Assembly (NCBI GenBank): GCA_947311845.1
Contig: CAMZMU010000020.1
Coordinates: forward strand, 35,169,946 to 35,233,945
Length of the DNA stretch: 64,000 nucleotides
Reading direction: 5' to 3'
Source of the DNA: Poa pratensis
Lineage: Eukaryota; Streptophyta; Magnoliopsida; Poales; Poaceae
Part shown: piece by piece, positions 10,690-21,919 of the stretch
Numbering within the stretch: the stretch's first letter is position 1
How the letters are laid out: each line of letters begins with the position of its first letter
Translations under genes and position numbers: made by a program
Notes under the pieces: generated by a model
Database searches by the model: none
The model's input: only the letters and a program-made list of their open reading frames with translations
Told to the model about the DNA's origin: nothing

Positions 10690-12747
10690 ATGCCACCCCG
10701 TCGCAGCAATGCGGAAGGATCAGGATCAGCACCACCACCACCGGACCCAACCCCCACCCAACTTCTCGCACTTATCATGGAGGAGCGTGAAAATGCCCGG
10801 CAAGAGCGCCAAGCTCATCTCGCTGCCTTACAACAACTCGCAGCCGCTTACAATAACAACAACAACAACAACAACAATGGTGGTAACGGCAATGGTGATG
10901 GAAACCAGCGATCTACCTTGGGTGATTTTCAGAAGACCAACCCACCCACCTACTCCAAGGGACTTCACCCACTAGAAGCCGATGATTGGCTTCGCACCAT
11001 CGGCAATAATCTTGAAGTTGCTGCTGTGGGAGAAAATGAGAAAGTGCTGTATGCAACCCACTATCTCGCTGGACCTGCAAGAGCTTGGTGGGAGACTACC
11101 AAGACTCTCCAGCCAGCTGGTCATGTCATCAACTGGGCTGAGTTCCAGGAGAAGTTCCGTAAGAAGCATATTCCTTACGGACTTATTGAGAGGAAGAAGG
11201 ATGAGTTCCGCAAACTGAGGCAGGGAAGTAGAGATGTGGTCGGTTATCTTGAGGAGTTTACCGACTTATCTCGGTATGCTCCTGATGACACCGACAAGGA
11301 AGAGAAGAAGATGGAGCGTTTCATGAGTGGACTTCATGATGAACTTCAGTGTGCTTTGGTTATCCATGACTTCCGTGATCTGGAGTCACTTGTGGACAAA
11401 GCCATCCAGCTGGAGACCAAGCGCAAGTCGATGTATGAAGGTCGCAAGAGGAGGATGAATGCTCAGGAAGGCTCGAGCAGCCAGAAACCTCGTATCTTTC
11501 AGCAGAACACCAGGCCTGCCTATCGTCCACCCCAAGCTCCACGCCCAAATTACCCTAACCGCCCAAACAACTTCAACCGTCCCAATGACAATAACCGTCC
11601 CGGAGGAAACTTCAACAACTTCACCCGCAATCCCAATGTGATCTGCTTTGAATGCGGCAACAAGGGTCACTACTCCAAAGAATGTCCCAATCCCAAGAGG
11701 AATGTCCAGCGCCCCAATGCGCCGGCACAGAACAATGGTCAAGGCCGCAATGGAAATGGAAATGGCAAGAATGCCGCACCTCGCGGAAATGCTGCTGTTG
11801 CCAAGGGTCGTCTGCACCACATCAATGCTGAAGAAGCTCAGGATGCTCCGGATGTTGTGCTGGGTACGTTCCTTGTCAACTCAGTACCTGCAACTGTTCT
11901 GTTTGATTCTGGTGCTACCCATTCATTTGTTACCCAAGAATTTGTTGCTAAGGGAGGTTTAGTTAAGAGCCTCTTACCCAAACCCATGGTCGTCCAAATC
12001 CCAGAATCCACCGTAGAGACCCAGATGTTTTGCTCCGATGTACCCCTTGAGATCAAAGGAGAGAAGTTTCCAGTAAACTTAATTGTTCTGGGAACCCAAG
12101 GCATCGATGTTATACTCGGTATGAATTGGTTAGCCAAGTACCATGGTCGAATTGACTGTGCCAGAAGAGCTGTATCCATCACCACCGACAAAGAAGTAGA
12201 AGTGGAGTATGTGTCTAAAACTAGTCAACCTCACCCAGGCTGCCATGAGAGCATAGCTCGACCCGCCCTAGATGAGATCCGTGTTGTTCATCTGTTCAAG
12301 GATGTTTTCCCAGAAGAATTGCCTGGTATGCCGCCAGATAGGGATATTGAGTTCATAATTGAGCTTATTCCAGGAACATCCCCCATATCCCAAAAGCCTT
12401 ATCGGATGAATCCGGAAGAACTGGTTGAGTTGAAGAAACAGTTGGCTGATATGCTAAGCAAAGGTCTTGTCCGCCCAAGCGCTTCACCATGGGGATCACC
12501 CATTATTTTTGTGGACAAGAGAGACGGTACCACACGCCTGTGTGTGGATTATCGCAAGCTGAATGACGTGACCATTAAAAACAAGTACCCTCTTCCCAAG
12601 ATCGAGGATCTGTTCGATCAAATGAACGGAGCCCGAGTCTTTTCAAAGATCGATCTTCGGACAGGTTACCATCAGTTGAAGATCCGAGAGACAGATATTC
12701 CCAAGACCGCCTTCACCACTCGTTACGGTTGTTTGAATACACCGTGA
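10690..12747 (+). CDS. gag-pol: gag-pol part 1: Gag, zinc knuckle, protease, start of reverse transcriptase (frameshift-truncated)
   Basis: The frame is open from 10582; ATG 10690 ([12 protein letters not shown]) is preferred because the preceding 36 codons look non-coding and end at the acceptor-like CAG. Counting residues from 10582: poly-Asn near 92-100, retrotransposon Gag domain about 125-290 (including [15 protein letters not shown] and [15 protein letters not shown]), CCHC zinc knuckle [14 protein letters not shown] at 355-368, aspartic protease [11 protein letters not shown] with the catalytic Asp at 442, then RT fingers and palm ([41 protein letters not shown]). The frame breaks near 12730 by a single-base loss in a T-run; eight off-frame codons follow to the stop at 12747. 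Gag packages RNA, the protease processes the polyprotein, and RT copies the RNA. Confidence 0.93.
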   Translation: MPPRRSNAEGSGSAPPPPDPTPTQLLALIMEERENARQERQAHLAALQQLAAAYNNNNNNNNNGGNGNGDGNQRSTLGDFQKTNPPTYSKGLHPLEADDWLRTIGNNLEVAAVGENEKVLYATHYLAGPARAWWETTKTLQPAGHVINWAEFQEKFRKKHIPYGLIERKKDEFRKLRQGSRDVVGYLEEFTDLSRYAPDDTDKEEKKMERFMSGLHDELQCALVIHDFRDLESLVDKAIQLETKRKSMYEGRKRRMNAQEGSSSQKPRIFQQNTRPAYRPPQAPRPNYPNRPNNFNRPNDNNRPGGNFNNFTRNPNVICFECGNKGHYSKECPNPKRNVQRPNAPAQNNGQGRNGNGNGKNAAPRGNAAVAKGRLHHINAEEAQDAPDVVLGTFLVNSVPATVLFDSGATHSFVTQEFVAKGGLVKSLLPKPMVVQIPESTVETQMFCSDVPLEIKGEKFPVNLIVLGTQGIDVILGMNWLAKYHGRIDCARRAVSITTDKEVEVEYVSKTSQPHPGCHESIARPALDEIRVVHLFKDVFPEELPGMPPDRDIEFIIELIPGTSPISQKPYRMNPEELVELKKQLADMLSKGLVRPSASPWGSPIIFVDKRDGTTRLCVDYRKLNDVTIKNKYPLPKIEDLFDQMNGARVFSKIDLRTGYHQLKIRETDIPKTAFTTRYGCLNTP

Positions 12748-13226
12748 TGTCTTTTGGTCTGACCAATGCCCCAGCCTATTTCATGAATCTCATGAACAAG
12801 ATTTTCATGGAGTACCTCGACAAGTTCGTGGTAGTTTTCCTTGATGACATCCTTATTTATTCCAAGACCGAAGAAGAGCATGCTGAACACCTGCGTCTAG
12901 TTTTGGAGACCCTCCAAGAGCACCAACTGTATGCCAAACTTAGCAAGTGTGAGTTTTGGCTCAGTGAAGTGGCATTTCTTGGACATATTGTATCCGCTGG
13001 AGGAATTTCTGTTGACCCTGAGAAGATACAAGCCATTCTTGACTGGTTATCCCCAACCAATGTTTTTGAAATCCGAAGCTTTCTCGGACTTGCCGGTTAT
13101 TACCGCAAGTTCGTCGAAGGATTTTCCAGTATAGCCAAACCTCTGACCCAACTGTTGAAGAAGGACAAGAAATTTGAATGGACTCAGAAGTGTGAGGATA
13201 GTTTCCAAGAACTGAAGAAGAACTAA
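12729..13226 (+). CDS. gag-pol: gag-pol part 2: reverse transcriptase catalytic half
   Basis: Continues the RT domain in the next frame: [18 protein letters not shown], the catalytic [10 protein letters not shown] (Asp pair at residues 39-40), thumb region [16 protein letters not shown] and [19 protein letters not shown]. The ATG at 12729 is only the first Met in this frame, not a real start. The frame ends at a premature stop at 13224-13226 caused by a one-base loss in an A-run. The RT-RNase H connection is continuous in the next frame from just upstream of 13247. Confidence 0.92.
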   Translation: MFEYTVMSFGLTNAPAYFMNLMNKIFMEYLDKFVVVFLDDILIYSKTEEEHAEHLRLVLETLQEHQLYAKLSKCEFWLSEVAFLGHIVSAGGISVDPEKIQAILDWLSPTNVFEIRSFLGLAGYYRKFVEGFSSIAKPLTQLLKKDKKFEWTQKCEDSFQELKKN

Positions 13227-13246
13227 CCTCAGCCCCAATCCTGATC

Positions 13247-15181
13247 ATGCCAGACGTCACCCAGAGTTTCGACGTGTATTGCGATGCATCACGCCTCGGA
13301 CTTGGTTGCGTTCTGATGCAAGAAGGCAAAGTTGTGTCGTACCTGTCCCGGCAGTTGCGACCGCATGAAGAGAATTACCCAACCCATGACTTGGAGTTAG
13401 CTGCTGTGGTCTTTGCTCTTAAGAAGTGGCGTCCCTATCTTGCGGGACATCGCTGCGAGGTCTATACAGATCACAAAAGCTTGAAGTATATTTTCACCCA
13501 GAAAGATCTGAACCTGCGACAGAGGAGATGGATGGAATTAATCAAGGATTATGATATTGGAATCCATTATCACCCCGGAAAGGCTAATGTAGTTGCCGAT
13601 GCCCTTAGTCGCAAACCTTGCACCCTGAATGCCCTGATCCAAGCCGAACAGCCAGCCTTGTTCAAAGACTTCCAAGATTTTGGACTAGAGCTTGTTAGCT
13701 ATGGTTATCTCGCCAATTTAGAGTTAACCCCAACCCTGATGGATCAAATCAAAGAAGCCCAGAAAGGTCATGAAAGCATAGAGGGAATTAGGAAGAAAAT
13801 TTCCCTCGGCAAAGCACCCGGTTTTACCGAAGATGCTGAAGGAGTGCTGAAATTCAATGACCGTATCTGTGTGCCCAATGTCACGGAACTTAAGGAGTTA
13901 ATCCTGAAGGAGGCCCATGAGACCCCTTATTCAATCCACCCCGGCGGAACCAAAATGTACCAAGACCTTCGAGAAAGATTTTGGTGGCATGGAATGAAGC
14001 GAGAGATTGGTTCATTCGTAGCCAAGTGTGATATCTGTCAGCGAGTCAAGGCTGAACATCAGCGACCCGCTGGATTGCTTCAACCTTTGAAAATTCCCGA
14101 GTGGAAGTGGGACGAGATTGGAATGGATTTTATTACCGGACTTCCAAGATCCAACCGAGGCCATGATTCCATCTGGGTCATCGTTGATCGACTGACCAAG
14201 GTTGCCCACTTTGTTCCTGTCAAGACCACTCATACCGGAGCTCAGTTAGCAGACCTGTATATTTCCAGAATAGTGAGCCTGCATGGTGTGCCTAAGAAGA
14301 TTGTATCTGATAGAGGCACGCAATTCACCTCAAGATTCTGGAAATCCCTTCATGAAGCCCTCGGAACCAAGTTAGCCTTTAGCACAGCTTATCATCCCCA
14401 GACCGATGGCCAGACTGAGCGAGTGAACCAGATATTAGAGGACATGCTTCGCGCATGTGTTCTATCCTATGGTTCCAAGTGGGAAGATTGTCTTCCGTTT
14501 GCAGAGTTCTCGTACAACAACAGTTATCAGTCTAGTCTGCAAATGGCCCCTTTTGAAGCCCTTTACGGCAAGAAGTGTCGTACACCTCTGAATTGGTCCG
14601 ATACCGGAGAGAGCAAATTGTTCGGACCAGATACCCTCCGAGAAGCTGAAGAGCAAGTTCAGCTTATTCGTGAACGTCTCAAAACTGCCCAATCCCGTCA
14701 GAAGAGTTATGCTGACACCAAGCGCCGTGATCTCACTTTCAGTGTCGGAGATTATGTGTATCTCCGAGTGACACCCCTCAAGGGAATGCAGCGTTTCCAT
14801 GTCAAAGGAAAGTTAGCACCAAGGTATATTGGACCCTTCAAGGTCATTGCTCGTCGAGGAGAAGTATCCTATCAGCTGGAGTTACCCCAGGAGTTAGGAG
14901 ATTATCATGATGTCTTCCACATTTCCTTGCTCCGGAAGTGTCTTGAAGTTCCTGACCAGCCTGATGTTTTCAAAAACATCGACCACCTCTCCATCGACCT
15001 GAACCAAGACCTGACTTATCGTGAGAGACCCCTCAAAATTCTCGAAGAAGATGTTCGTGTTACCCGAAGACGTGCGATCAAGTTTTACAAAGTCCAGTGG
15101 ACTAACCACTCTGAAGAAGAAGCAACTTGGGAACGCGAAGATTATCTTAGAAGCGAATTCCCAGACCTCCTTAAAACCTAA
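13247..15181 (+). CDS. gag-pol: gag-pol part 3: RNase H, integrase and chromodomain
   Basis: 644 codons. RNase H about residues 6-125 ([52 protein letters not shown]). Integrase HHCC zinc domain about 224-265 (HETPYSIH ... CDICQ). Catalytic core with Asp 294 (GMDFI), Asp 355 (SDRGTQF) and Glu 391 (QTERVN), i.e. D,D-35-E. GPY/F-type module about 505-560 ([27 protein letters not shown]). Chromodomain at about 585-640 ([31 protein letters not shown]), which in chromoviruses steers integration by binding histone marks. All catalytic residues are present. The first Met is not a true start; coding continues from part 2. The stop is 8 bp before the hairpin and polypurine tract. Confidence 0.95.
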   Translation: MPDVTQSFDVYCDASRLGLGCVLMQEGKVVSYLSRQLRPHEENYPTHDLELAAVVFALKKWRPYLAGHRCEVYTDHKSLKYIFTQKDLNLRQRRWMELIKDYDIGIHYHPGKANVVADALSRKPCTLNALIQAEQPALFKDFQDFGLELVSYGYLANLELTPTLMDQIKEAQKGHESIEGIRKKISLGKAPGFTEDAEGVLKFNDRICVPNVTELKELILKEAHETPYSIHPGGTKMYQDLRERFWWHGMKREIGSFVAKCDICQRVKAEHQRPAGLLQPLKIPEWKWDEIGMDFITGLPRSNRGHDSIWVIVDRLTKVAHFVPVKTTHTGAQLADLYISRIVSLHGVPKKIVSDRGTQFTSRFWKSLHEALGTKLAFSTAYHPQTDGQTERVNQILEDMLRACVLSYGSKWEDCLPFAEFSYNNSYQSSLQMAPFEALYGKKCRTPLNWSDTGESKLFGPDTLREAEEQVQLIRERLKTAQSRQKSYADTKRRDLTFSVGDYVYLRVTPLKGMQRFHVKGKLAPRYIGPFKVIARRGEVSYQLELPQELGDYHDVFHISLLRKCLEVPDQPDVFKNIDHLSIDLNQDLTYRERPLKILEEDVRVTRRRAIKFYKVQWTNHSEEEATWEREDYLRSEFPDLLKT

Positions 15182-15189
15182 GCCTAGCA

Positions 15190-15226
15190 AATCTCGGGAC
15201 GAGATTTATTTTAAGGGGGGGAGGAT
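15190..15226 (+). other. Hairpin and polypurine tract of the chromovirus
   Basis: AATCTCG-GGA-CGAGATT (15190-15206) is a perfect 7-bp stem with a 3-nt loop, followed by TTATTTT and the purine run AAGGGGGGGAGGAT ending at the 3' LTR. The polypurine tract primes plus-strand DNA. The same hairpin and tract occur at 47295-47330. Confidence 0.85.
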
Positions 15227-18200
15227 TGTAACATCCCAAAATTATTATCAGGATTATATTCCAAAAATGAGAGCCAACAAAAACTTTTGTTGCTTATTGT
15301 ATGTTAATTGCTTTTGTTACTTGAGATGTTGTTCTTGCTGTTTGTGGGTGTTTGCACTAGTGAACACTAGTAAGAAGAAAGAAAACAAAATATAAAATCA
15401 AAGCAAGAAAAATAAAAGTGACAAGTTGTCACATAAAAATCTCCAAGTGACCAACTCAATTATTTTCAAACCAAAGTCAGTGGAGATGTAATGTCAACAC
15501 TCCCCATTTTGTTCCTACCACTTTCCCCTCTCAAATATTATTTTTGAACTAGTTTTGAAATTCTAAAATAAAAACAATTGAAATAAATTCAAATAACATA
15601 AACAAAGTACTATAAAAGAAAATGTTTCAAAACATTTTATTATTTTATGCCAATTTTTGTGGAGCTTCTGTACATTATGGGAAGGCCCCACAAATTTTTG
15701 CAAATTTTTCTAAAATGTTTAAATACCCTAATTAAATCCTAGAAAACCTTCTGGTTTTAACAGAAGGACTAAAACAGAAATAAAAAAAGAAGCAGAGAGG
15801 AGGCAGGGGGTTTTCTGCGAAAATGTCATCCCCTACCTCTCTCCCTCGCCCCGACGTGCCGCCGTGTCGCCTCCACCGTCGTCGCCGTTTCCGAGCCGCC
15901 CAGGCCCCCCCTGCGCGCGCGCCCGGAGCCTCTGCTGTCTCTGCACCGCAGGGAAGAAAACGGGCACCTCTCCCGTCGCCTTAACGCCGATGTTCCCCGA
16001 CGACCGCCGCGGATGCATTGGACGGCGCCGAGCTAATTGGCCCCCGTCTCTGCTTCCCGACACGCACCACTCCTCTAGATGATTCTAGAACCTCGCCGGA
16101 CCCCGTTAAGCCCCAAGCCGCCACGAGCCTCTGCACCCTCGCCGGGTAATCGCCGAAATGGTCGCCGTGGACGCGCAATGGCCGCCGCCGTAGACCCCGA
16201 CCATCGTGGACCGCCCCGAGCTTATAAAAGCACCCGAGACCTCACTGGAACACCACACCTCCCCTCGAGCTTTCCCTCGCCTCAATTTCGTCTGTGCACC
16301 GCCGGAGGGCAGTGCACTGCCGCACCCGACGCCGCCGTTGAGGTCGAACACCACCACAACGCCACACCCTCCCATTCTTCCCTCTGACCCCTCTACGCTG
16401 TTGCCCAAGCTCACCGCACTCACCCAGGCTTCTTTTCCCTCTTTTTAGCACACGGACGCGACCCCGAAGCTCCGCCGAAGTTGCTGCCCGACGCCGACGA
16501 AGAGCGCGACATCGCCGCCGTCGACAGAGACTTCCCCAGCAACTGCCGCTCGCACCATCGTCTTCCCCGAGCCGCCGCCGTCGATTCGCGTCATCGCCGC
16601 TTCCTCCCGAGCCCCTAGGTGAGAGATCCGTCCACCTCGCCGTCGCCGGCGCGGCAGCGCCGCTCGTTTTAGGTCGTCGCCGATGGCGACCTCCGTGAGC
16701 CGTTGGATCGAAGATCTACGGCCACGTACCGCTTCGTGTTAAGTTAGACTGCCATGTGGGTCCCACTGTCATAATTTTAATCTTTTCCCTCGCGCGCGTA
16801 CCGTTTCGCTGAGTCACTGACGGGTAGGACCCACCCGTCAGGGATTTCAACATTATCCACAACAGTGGATTTTTCTAATTTGAATTCTCTGAAATTCTCA
16901 GTACTGATGTCAACTTTAAAATTAAATATCTCGAGATTTAGGAATCCAAATAAATCAAACTCAAATGTTCTGGAAAGCTTATGAAATTGTTTAACCAACA
17001 CAATTGGTCTCAGTCATTTAATTAAATAATTAAAAAGTATTATTGAAAATGCCACAGAAGGTTTAAAATCTAAACTTGTTTGTTTCTGATACTCTGTTAG
17101 TCCAAATAATTCCAAACCAATTTTGCTAGCTTAGTACTGCCTTGTGTTAGCTCCCCTAATTTTGGTAGAATTAATTAAGTAGTATAAATTGTGACTTTAA
17201 GATAAACCCTTCTGGACTAAAACAGACCATTATGTTTATTGGTTGATCCAAATGAGTTAGGACCAATTTTGTTAGCTCACATATATCCATGTTTAGTTAC
17301 CCCTAAAAGGGTTTAATTTTTGGAACAATATAATTTAATTGGTAGCTAAAACTTGATTATTAAGCTACTGGATTCAATCCAATGTGTAGGGAGTTTGGTA
17401 ACTCCAAATGATCCAATTCAAATTGGGTTGTATTCTACACATCAGTGGCTTTCCATAGAATTTTAGTTTGTATTTTTGTGACCAACAGAACTCAAGTTGT
17501 GGAATTAAACATGAATAACTAGTTTCTGCCATAATTTGGACTTAATTAAATAATGTTTAATTCAATTTATTTGAAAACCAAATTGTGTGGTTTGATGTGT
17601 GCAGTAGCCAATTGTGATGTTAATGATGGTTATGTTGAGGTGATTGCTTGTATAGCTTAGTGATTGTTTGTATTGTTTGTTTGTTAATTAGACGAGAACG
17701 TTGTCGGATATATCGAGGAAGGAGAGTTTGCTGAATTTGAAGAACAAGAGCAAGATCACTTTGCCAAGCAAGGCAAGCTATTCTCTGAGCTTGCACTACC
17801 AACATATGCATCTACTTTCATAATATGTTTACTCTCAAAGCAAGATTTACAAAACCCATTTCAAAAATATATGGATATTATTTTGCCACCCTATGTAGTA
17901 GTTTATATAAAACTTTAGGATGGGAAAACAATGTTGTTTATTCAAAACTCCTTTGAAATGTCTTGTGAGTTTATGGAACGACGAGATGTCGGTGCTGTGT
18001 TGGAAAGGTGGAAAAATGGTGATGTTTGTGAAAAATGCACAGTGTCCTAGTACTATGGAAACCAATCCTACCCTGTGCGACCACATTTACCACATATGGG
18101 AAAAGGCGTAGTCATGTAGTTTGCTCTTATTAGTATGGGATACCTCATCGACGGAGATGACTCCGTTATGCATGAGGGGATGGTCCGAGGATCTACCCCC

Positions 18201-19210
18201 TGACCCGGGTCCTCACACAAGTTGGTGGGGAGGATAGAAGGTTCCACCATAAACCGCCGGACAAAACTATGAGTCCTCACACTTAGGGTTTCTGACGGGA
18301 AACCGGACTGGGTGTCGATGGAAAGTGTCATATGGGAAGGATCCTATACTAGCATGAGCAAATAAGAGGCTATGGCCGGCGGCTTACTTCGCATACACCT
18401 GGTATGGCGAGACGTGGCAGACACGATGAGTTGCCGGATGGATGTGGGTTAAAAGCGTGCTACCTCTGCAGAGTGTTAAAAACTATTCGAATAGCCGAGT
18501 CCTCGGATATGGACAATTGGGAGACTGTCCTAAGACCTTGTGCAAGTTTTAAAAAGGTTTTGAGTTTTTAAAAGAAAAATGAAGTGGAGATTGTTTCCTA
18601 CACCTATACCAACGGATCGGTATGAGGTGGTGGGAGAAAGTGGACCATGACGGGCTATGGTCGGGAAAAAGGAGAAGTTTTGGAAAAACAGATGAAAAGG
18701 TGACTTCTTTAAAGATAGTTATAAAGCTCTTCTTACCTTTTTCAATAAAGATATAGAGATGTTTTAAATAAGAAAAGTTGTCAACTAAAATAAAACTGGT
18801 GCATACTCATGTTGGGATAGTTTGCGAGTACATTCAAATGTACTCATATTGGTTTCGTCCCTGGCTATTGTCCTAGCCAGACTACGAGGAGGAACACTAC
18901 GCAGAGCAGGAATATGGCGACTTCTACGCCAACTAAGGATCTCCACAAGTCAGCTGCCTGTCGGGTCGTCATCGTTAGAATATGATGTCGATTACGCCGT
19001 AGCTTCCGCTGATATATTTGGTTTGGCCCATGAAGGCACCTATGTAAGAACTTGGTCTAAATGACCATTTATGTAAGACTTTCTATTCGGTACTGCAATG
19101 GATGTAAACTTTGGTATCCAATTCGGATTATGTGCAACGACAGACTGATCACGGGATCGTTGTGTTAAGCATAATCGGGTATTTCGGACAGCTAGTCCGG
19201 GGTCCCCACA
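15227..19210 (+). repeat. 3' LTR of the chromovirus (3984 bp)
   Basis: Near-identical to 5260-9241. By eye there are about four substitutions (for example near 18559, 18634 and 19096) but about eleven short indels, mostly single bases in or beside homopolymers. TATA at 16223-16230, palindrome module at 18449-18516, hairpin at 18836-18855. Confidence 0.95.
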
Positions 19211-19261
19211 TTTGCACTATACACAGGTACCTTGCCAATTTCTAAGTGCAGGTACGTTACA

Positions 19262-19587
19262 TGCACCGACCAGGAACCTATCCATCTCAAAGACCAAACC
19301 CTCTTCAAGGAGATCCTGGAACCGGACAACCAGGGTTGTCGAGACCTCTCCATACATATGATTCCCCTAAACAATAGAAGTTACAGATAAGCAATAAATC
19401 TAAATACAAAATAACAGAACAAAACCAATAAACAAACAACCACCTCTTTGTCCTGGAAGACGATACCAATGTGGTGTAGAGGACCATCATCTGATGCTCC
19501 ACGGTGAAGCCATAGGCGAGACACGTAGGCCTGAATTGTCCAGTTCCGACTACCCGGGTTAAGCTCGCTCAAGGGACTAATCACCAT
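19262..19587 (-). pseudogene. RPA1-like OB-fold gene, 5' portion (exon 1 and first half of exon 2)
   Basis: Exon 1 runs 19587 to 19444: ATG, then ISPLSELNPGSRNW, VSRLWLHRGA and IGIVFQDKE, the usual N-terminus of grass RPA1-like proteins. A 77-bp intron (donor GTGGTT, acceptor TTGTTTAG) leads to exon 2 at 19366, encoding GNHMYGEVSTTLVVRF, LLEEGLVFEMDRFLVGA. The exon is then broken by insertion of LTR-X at 19261 and resumes at 710. The start is chosen because the conserved N-terminal SPLSEL motif follows the ATG directly, and an in-frame upstream extension is not supported. A TATA box lies 3.4 kb upstream at 23036-23042, implying a long intron-containing leader. As it stands, no full-length protein can be made without splicing out the 18.5-kb insertion. 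Confidence 0.8.
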
Positions 19588-19603
19588 CTAAGACGAAAGC
19601 AAA

Positions 19604-19760
19604 CGTGTGAGAAGGAACCCTTATAAGTCGGCGGAGTAGATGCACAATAAAACGGAGAAGGCCAGACCCGTCGACTCCAGGGAGTCGGCGGGGTAGATGC
19701 ACAATAAAACGGAGAAACCCCGCCGACTCCAGGGAGTCGGCGGGGTCGATGCACACAAAG
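19604..19760 (-). repeat. Tandem GC-rich palindromes upstream of the RPA1-like start codon
   Basis: A ~60-bp unit occurs about two and a half times, including GTAGATGCACAATAAAACG twice (about 19636 and 19693). Each junction carries an inverted repeat. At 19718-19745 it is perfect: CCCCGCCGACTCC, AG, GGAGTCGGCGGGG (13-bp arms). At about 19666-19693 the arms differ by one base. The repeats sit 17 bp upstream of the ATG on the minus strand. Confidence 0.8.
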
Positions 19761-20969
19761 ACTGAATATAGAAAAATAATAACAAATCTGACATACAATA
19801 CGATCAAACAAACATAAAAATACACAGAATATAACAGAGCATACTAACCAGAGCAGCAGGACAATAGGAACAAAGTATAAACGCGAAGCACAGAGCTAGA
19901 GATGTCGCCGGGTAACAAAATTAAGACACCGCACGAGCCCCCGGAAATGCACGCTAATCGGCTCTACAAACAGGGACAACACCAAACATAAGAACCTCTA
20001 TAGTAAGACACCACTTTGTAGGCGACCCAACGAAAAAACTGGCGATGTCTGAAACAGTTAAGAAGGACCGGATGTACAACCCCAAATCATAAACACCCGG
20101 GCTTAGAATACAGAAGCAAACACAGATAAGTTGTCACGCTACCAAATCATCCTTTTATCAAGCCCAACCAAATAAATTCCAGCAAAACAACCCAAGTATT
20201 CTCTACATTTAATATAAAGCACAAGTTAACCGTTCGCGCACACAACCATTGACTACTTGAACAATAGCAAATATCATTGTAGTTATAAGCCAAAAACATG
20301 CAAAAACATCCAAAATAAACAATGATGCAATGTCAGGGCTAAAAGAAGAAAGAACAACCGGACGAACACGTGAAGGAAGTACCATAATGGAAGCACGAAC
20401 TAATACGGTACGACGTGACACACGACTATAGAACACACGCGAATCAAAAGAAAAAACCAATTTGGTCACAAAATTAAATTACCAAGTATGCACTGACAGA
20501 TCTACTTAGTACATTAAACCCAACAAAAGGGCATGGACACTAATAACAGCCGACACAGCCTAATATACGAAGAAGTAAAACTAGTCAGCAACACCACCAC
20601 TAATCGACCAGCCCATCATCACAGCATGTAGCAACAGCCGAAACAACCCTATTGTACGGGAGAAGACGATCTAAAGAAATTAAGCCGGCAACAAGTAAAG
20701 ATACTCACAGATGGCTCAGGTGATCGACTCAAGCACGCTTTCACGGCCGGCTGAAAAACGAATCGAACGCGAGAAAACAGATAAGATCAATACAACGAGC
20801 AACAATAGAAAGCACGTAAAAATTGAACCGGACAAATTACAAACACAGCGAGGATAAAAAAAGATTGAAACCCAAAACAATCGAAAGGCAAGAGCGATAA
20901 AGAACAAAAAATACAGGGTCAGCAGACAAAAAAAAAAAACCAAGAACATACACATCCACAAAAAATAAA

Positions 20970-21919
20970 TCTCCACTACTATTAAACAACCAAACTTGGC
21001 AGGAAAATCAAATCTTGACCATCCATATAAGCTCATCAAATGGCTCACAATCATTTGTTCTCCCCACCCCTCTTCAGTTGCCCTTACATCTCTCCTGCCA
21101 TATATACACATAATTGCTCTTATATCACGCCTGCCATATATGCATAAAACTGCCCGCTTGATTGACGACCAACCAATCAAATGACACCGAACAAATTACG
21201 GAGGAAAACAATCGCTCCTGTTCATATGAGTCGATCATACGAATACAAACGCCCCGTTCTCCCTCCCGGTTTTCACGCGCTCCTTCCAACCTAGCCCCGC
21301 ACTAGCTAACTGGGACGATCACGCCGTCACCAACGTCACCGAAAAACCCCAACGCCGCCGTGCGTACGGCGGCGGCGGGAAGAATGACCCCGCTGAGATC
21401 GGCACTGAGCTGGACAAATACTTCCTCGAGGCAGCCATCGTCCGCACCAGCGTAGCTGCGTGCATGAGGCCCTGATCTGCGATACGCCGTCCGCCCGCCT
21501 CCGCGTAACACCTCGCTGAGCCAATCCTAAAAGCGTGCGAGACTGCGAGTAACTATATCTTGCTAGGTCACTGATTTCTGCAGGTAAGTATGCTGGAGGT
21601 CGGGAGGAGCAGATGGCTTACAGATGACGGGTCTGAATCTGATGGAAAGCCACTGGCCGTTCGAGCCTTCAACATCTGGGATGCCGCAGGTGTTTCGTGT
21701 TTTCTTGTGGAATTAATTAATGCAAGAGACAACCAGTCCGTCACCAACACATCTCGATCCGTGAAGGTCGGTCGTGGCGATCTTGTTCATGTTCCATCTA
21801 ACTGGCCAGCGCACGCTCACAAACATTTACAACATTCGAGGCTGAGAGAGCTAATTCTGAGTTTTGTTGGATTTTATTGTCACTAGGTGCTTATTGTTGT
21901 AGTTAATTTGATCACTACA
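20970..21919 (+). mobile_element. Possible small Helitron or gene-capture fragment
   Basis: TCTCCACTACTATTAAAC at 20970 resembles the 5' termini of many grass Helitrons (TC start, preceded by A). The segment interrupts the T-poor background with balanced composition, contains GC-rich exon-like sequence (21300-21560), a donor-like CAG/GTAAGT at about 21581-21588 and a 98-codon frame at 21590-21886 of unknown identity (VRAFNIWDAAGVSCFLVEL). A CTAGT end is available at 21915-21919, but no convincing 3' hairpin precedes it and the next base is not T, so the 3' boundary is weak. Confidence 0.3.

Larger units (their letters stand above)
5260..19210 (+). mobile_element. Full-length Tekay-type Ty3/gypsy chromovirus
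   Basis: Target duplications TTTGC at 5255-5259 and 19211-19215; TG...CA termini; ~3.98-kb LTRs; initiator-Met tRNA primer site at 9246-9258; upstream ORF at 9541-10399; gag-protease-RT-RNase H-integrase-chromodomain in 10690-15181; polypurine tract at 15213-15226. The uninterrupted target appears in the LTR-X relative near 36121-36178, confirming the boundaries. Domain order plus the C-terminal chromodomain identify a chromovirus; long LTRs and the RT/integrase motif style suggest the Tekay (Del) clade. The LTRs differ by about four substitutions but about eleven small indels, so the insertion is very young. The coding region nevertheless carries single-base frameshifts. Confidence 0.93.
711..19261 (+). 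mobile_element. Solo LTR 'LTR-X' (711-5259 and 19216-19261), split by a nested chromovirus
   Basis: Starts TGTAACATCCC and ends TTACA. Direct 5-bp duplications TGCAC lie at 706-710 and 19262-19266, so this is one integration event. Removing the nested element 5260-19215 (with one TTTGC copy) leaves about 4.6 kb with no internal domain, primer site or second LTR, i.e. a solo LTR left by LTR-LTR recombination. A diverged relative at 32704-36178 matches its 3' half closely (compare 4890-5259 with 35755-36140) and shows the uninterrupted form of the TTTGC target. It carries the palindrome module also found in the chromovirus LTRs. A 127-codon open frame at 3266-3649 is probably chance, since the relative has a stop in the corresponding stretch. 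Confidence 0.9.
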
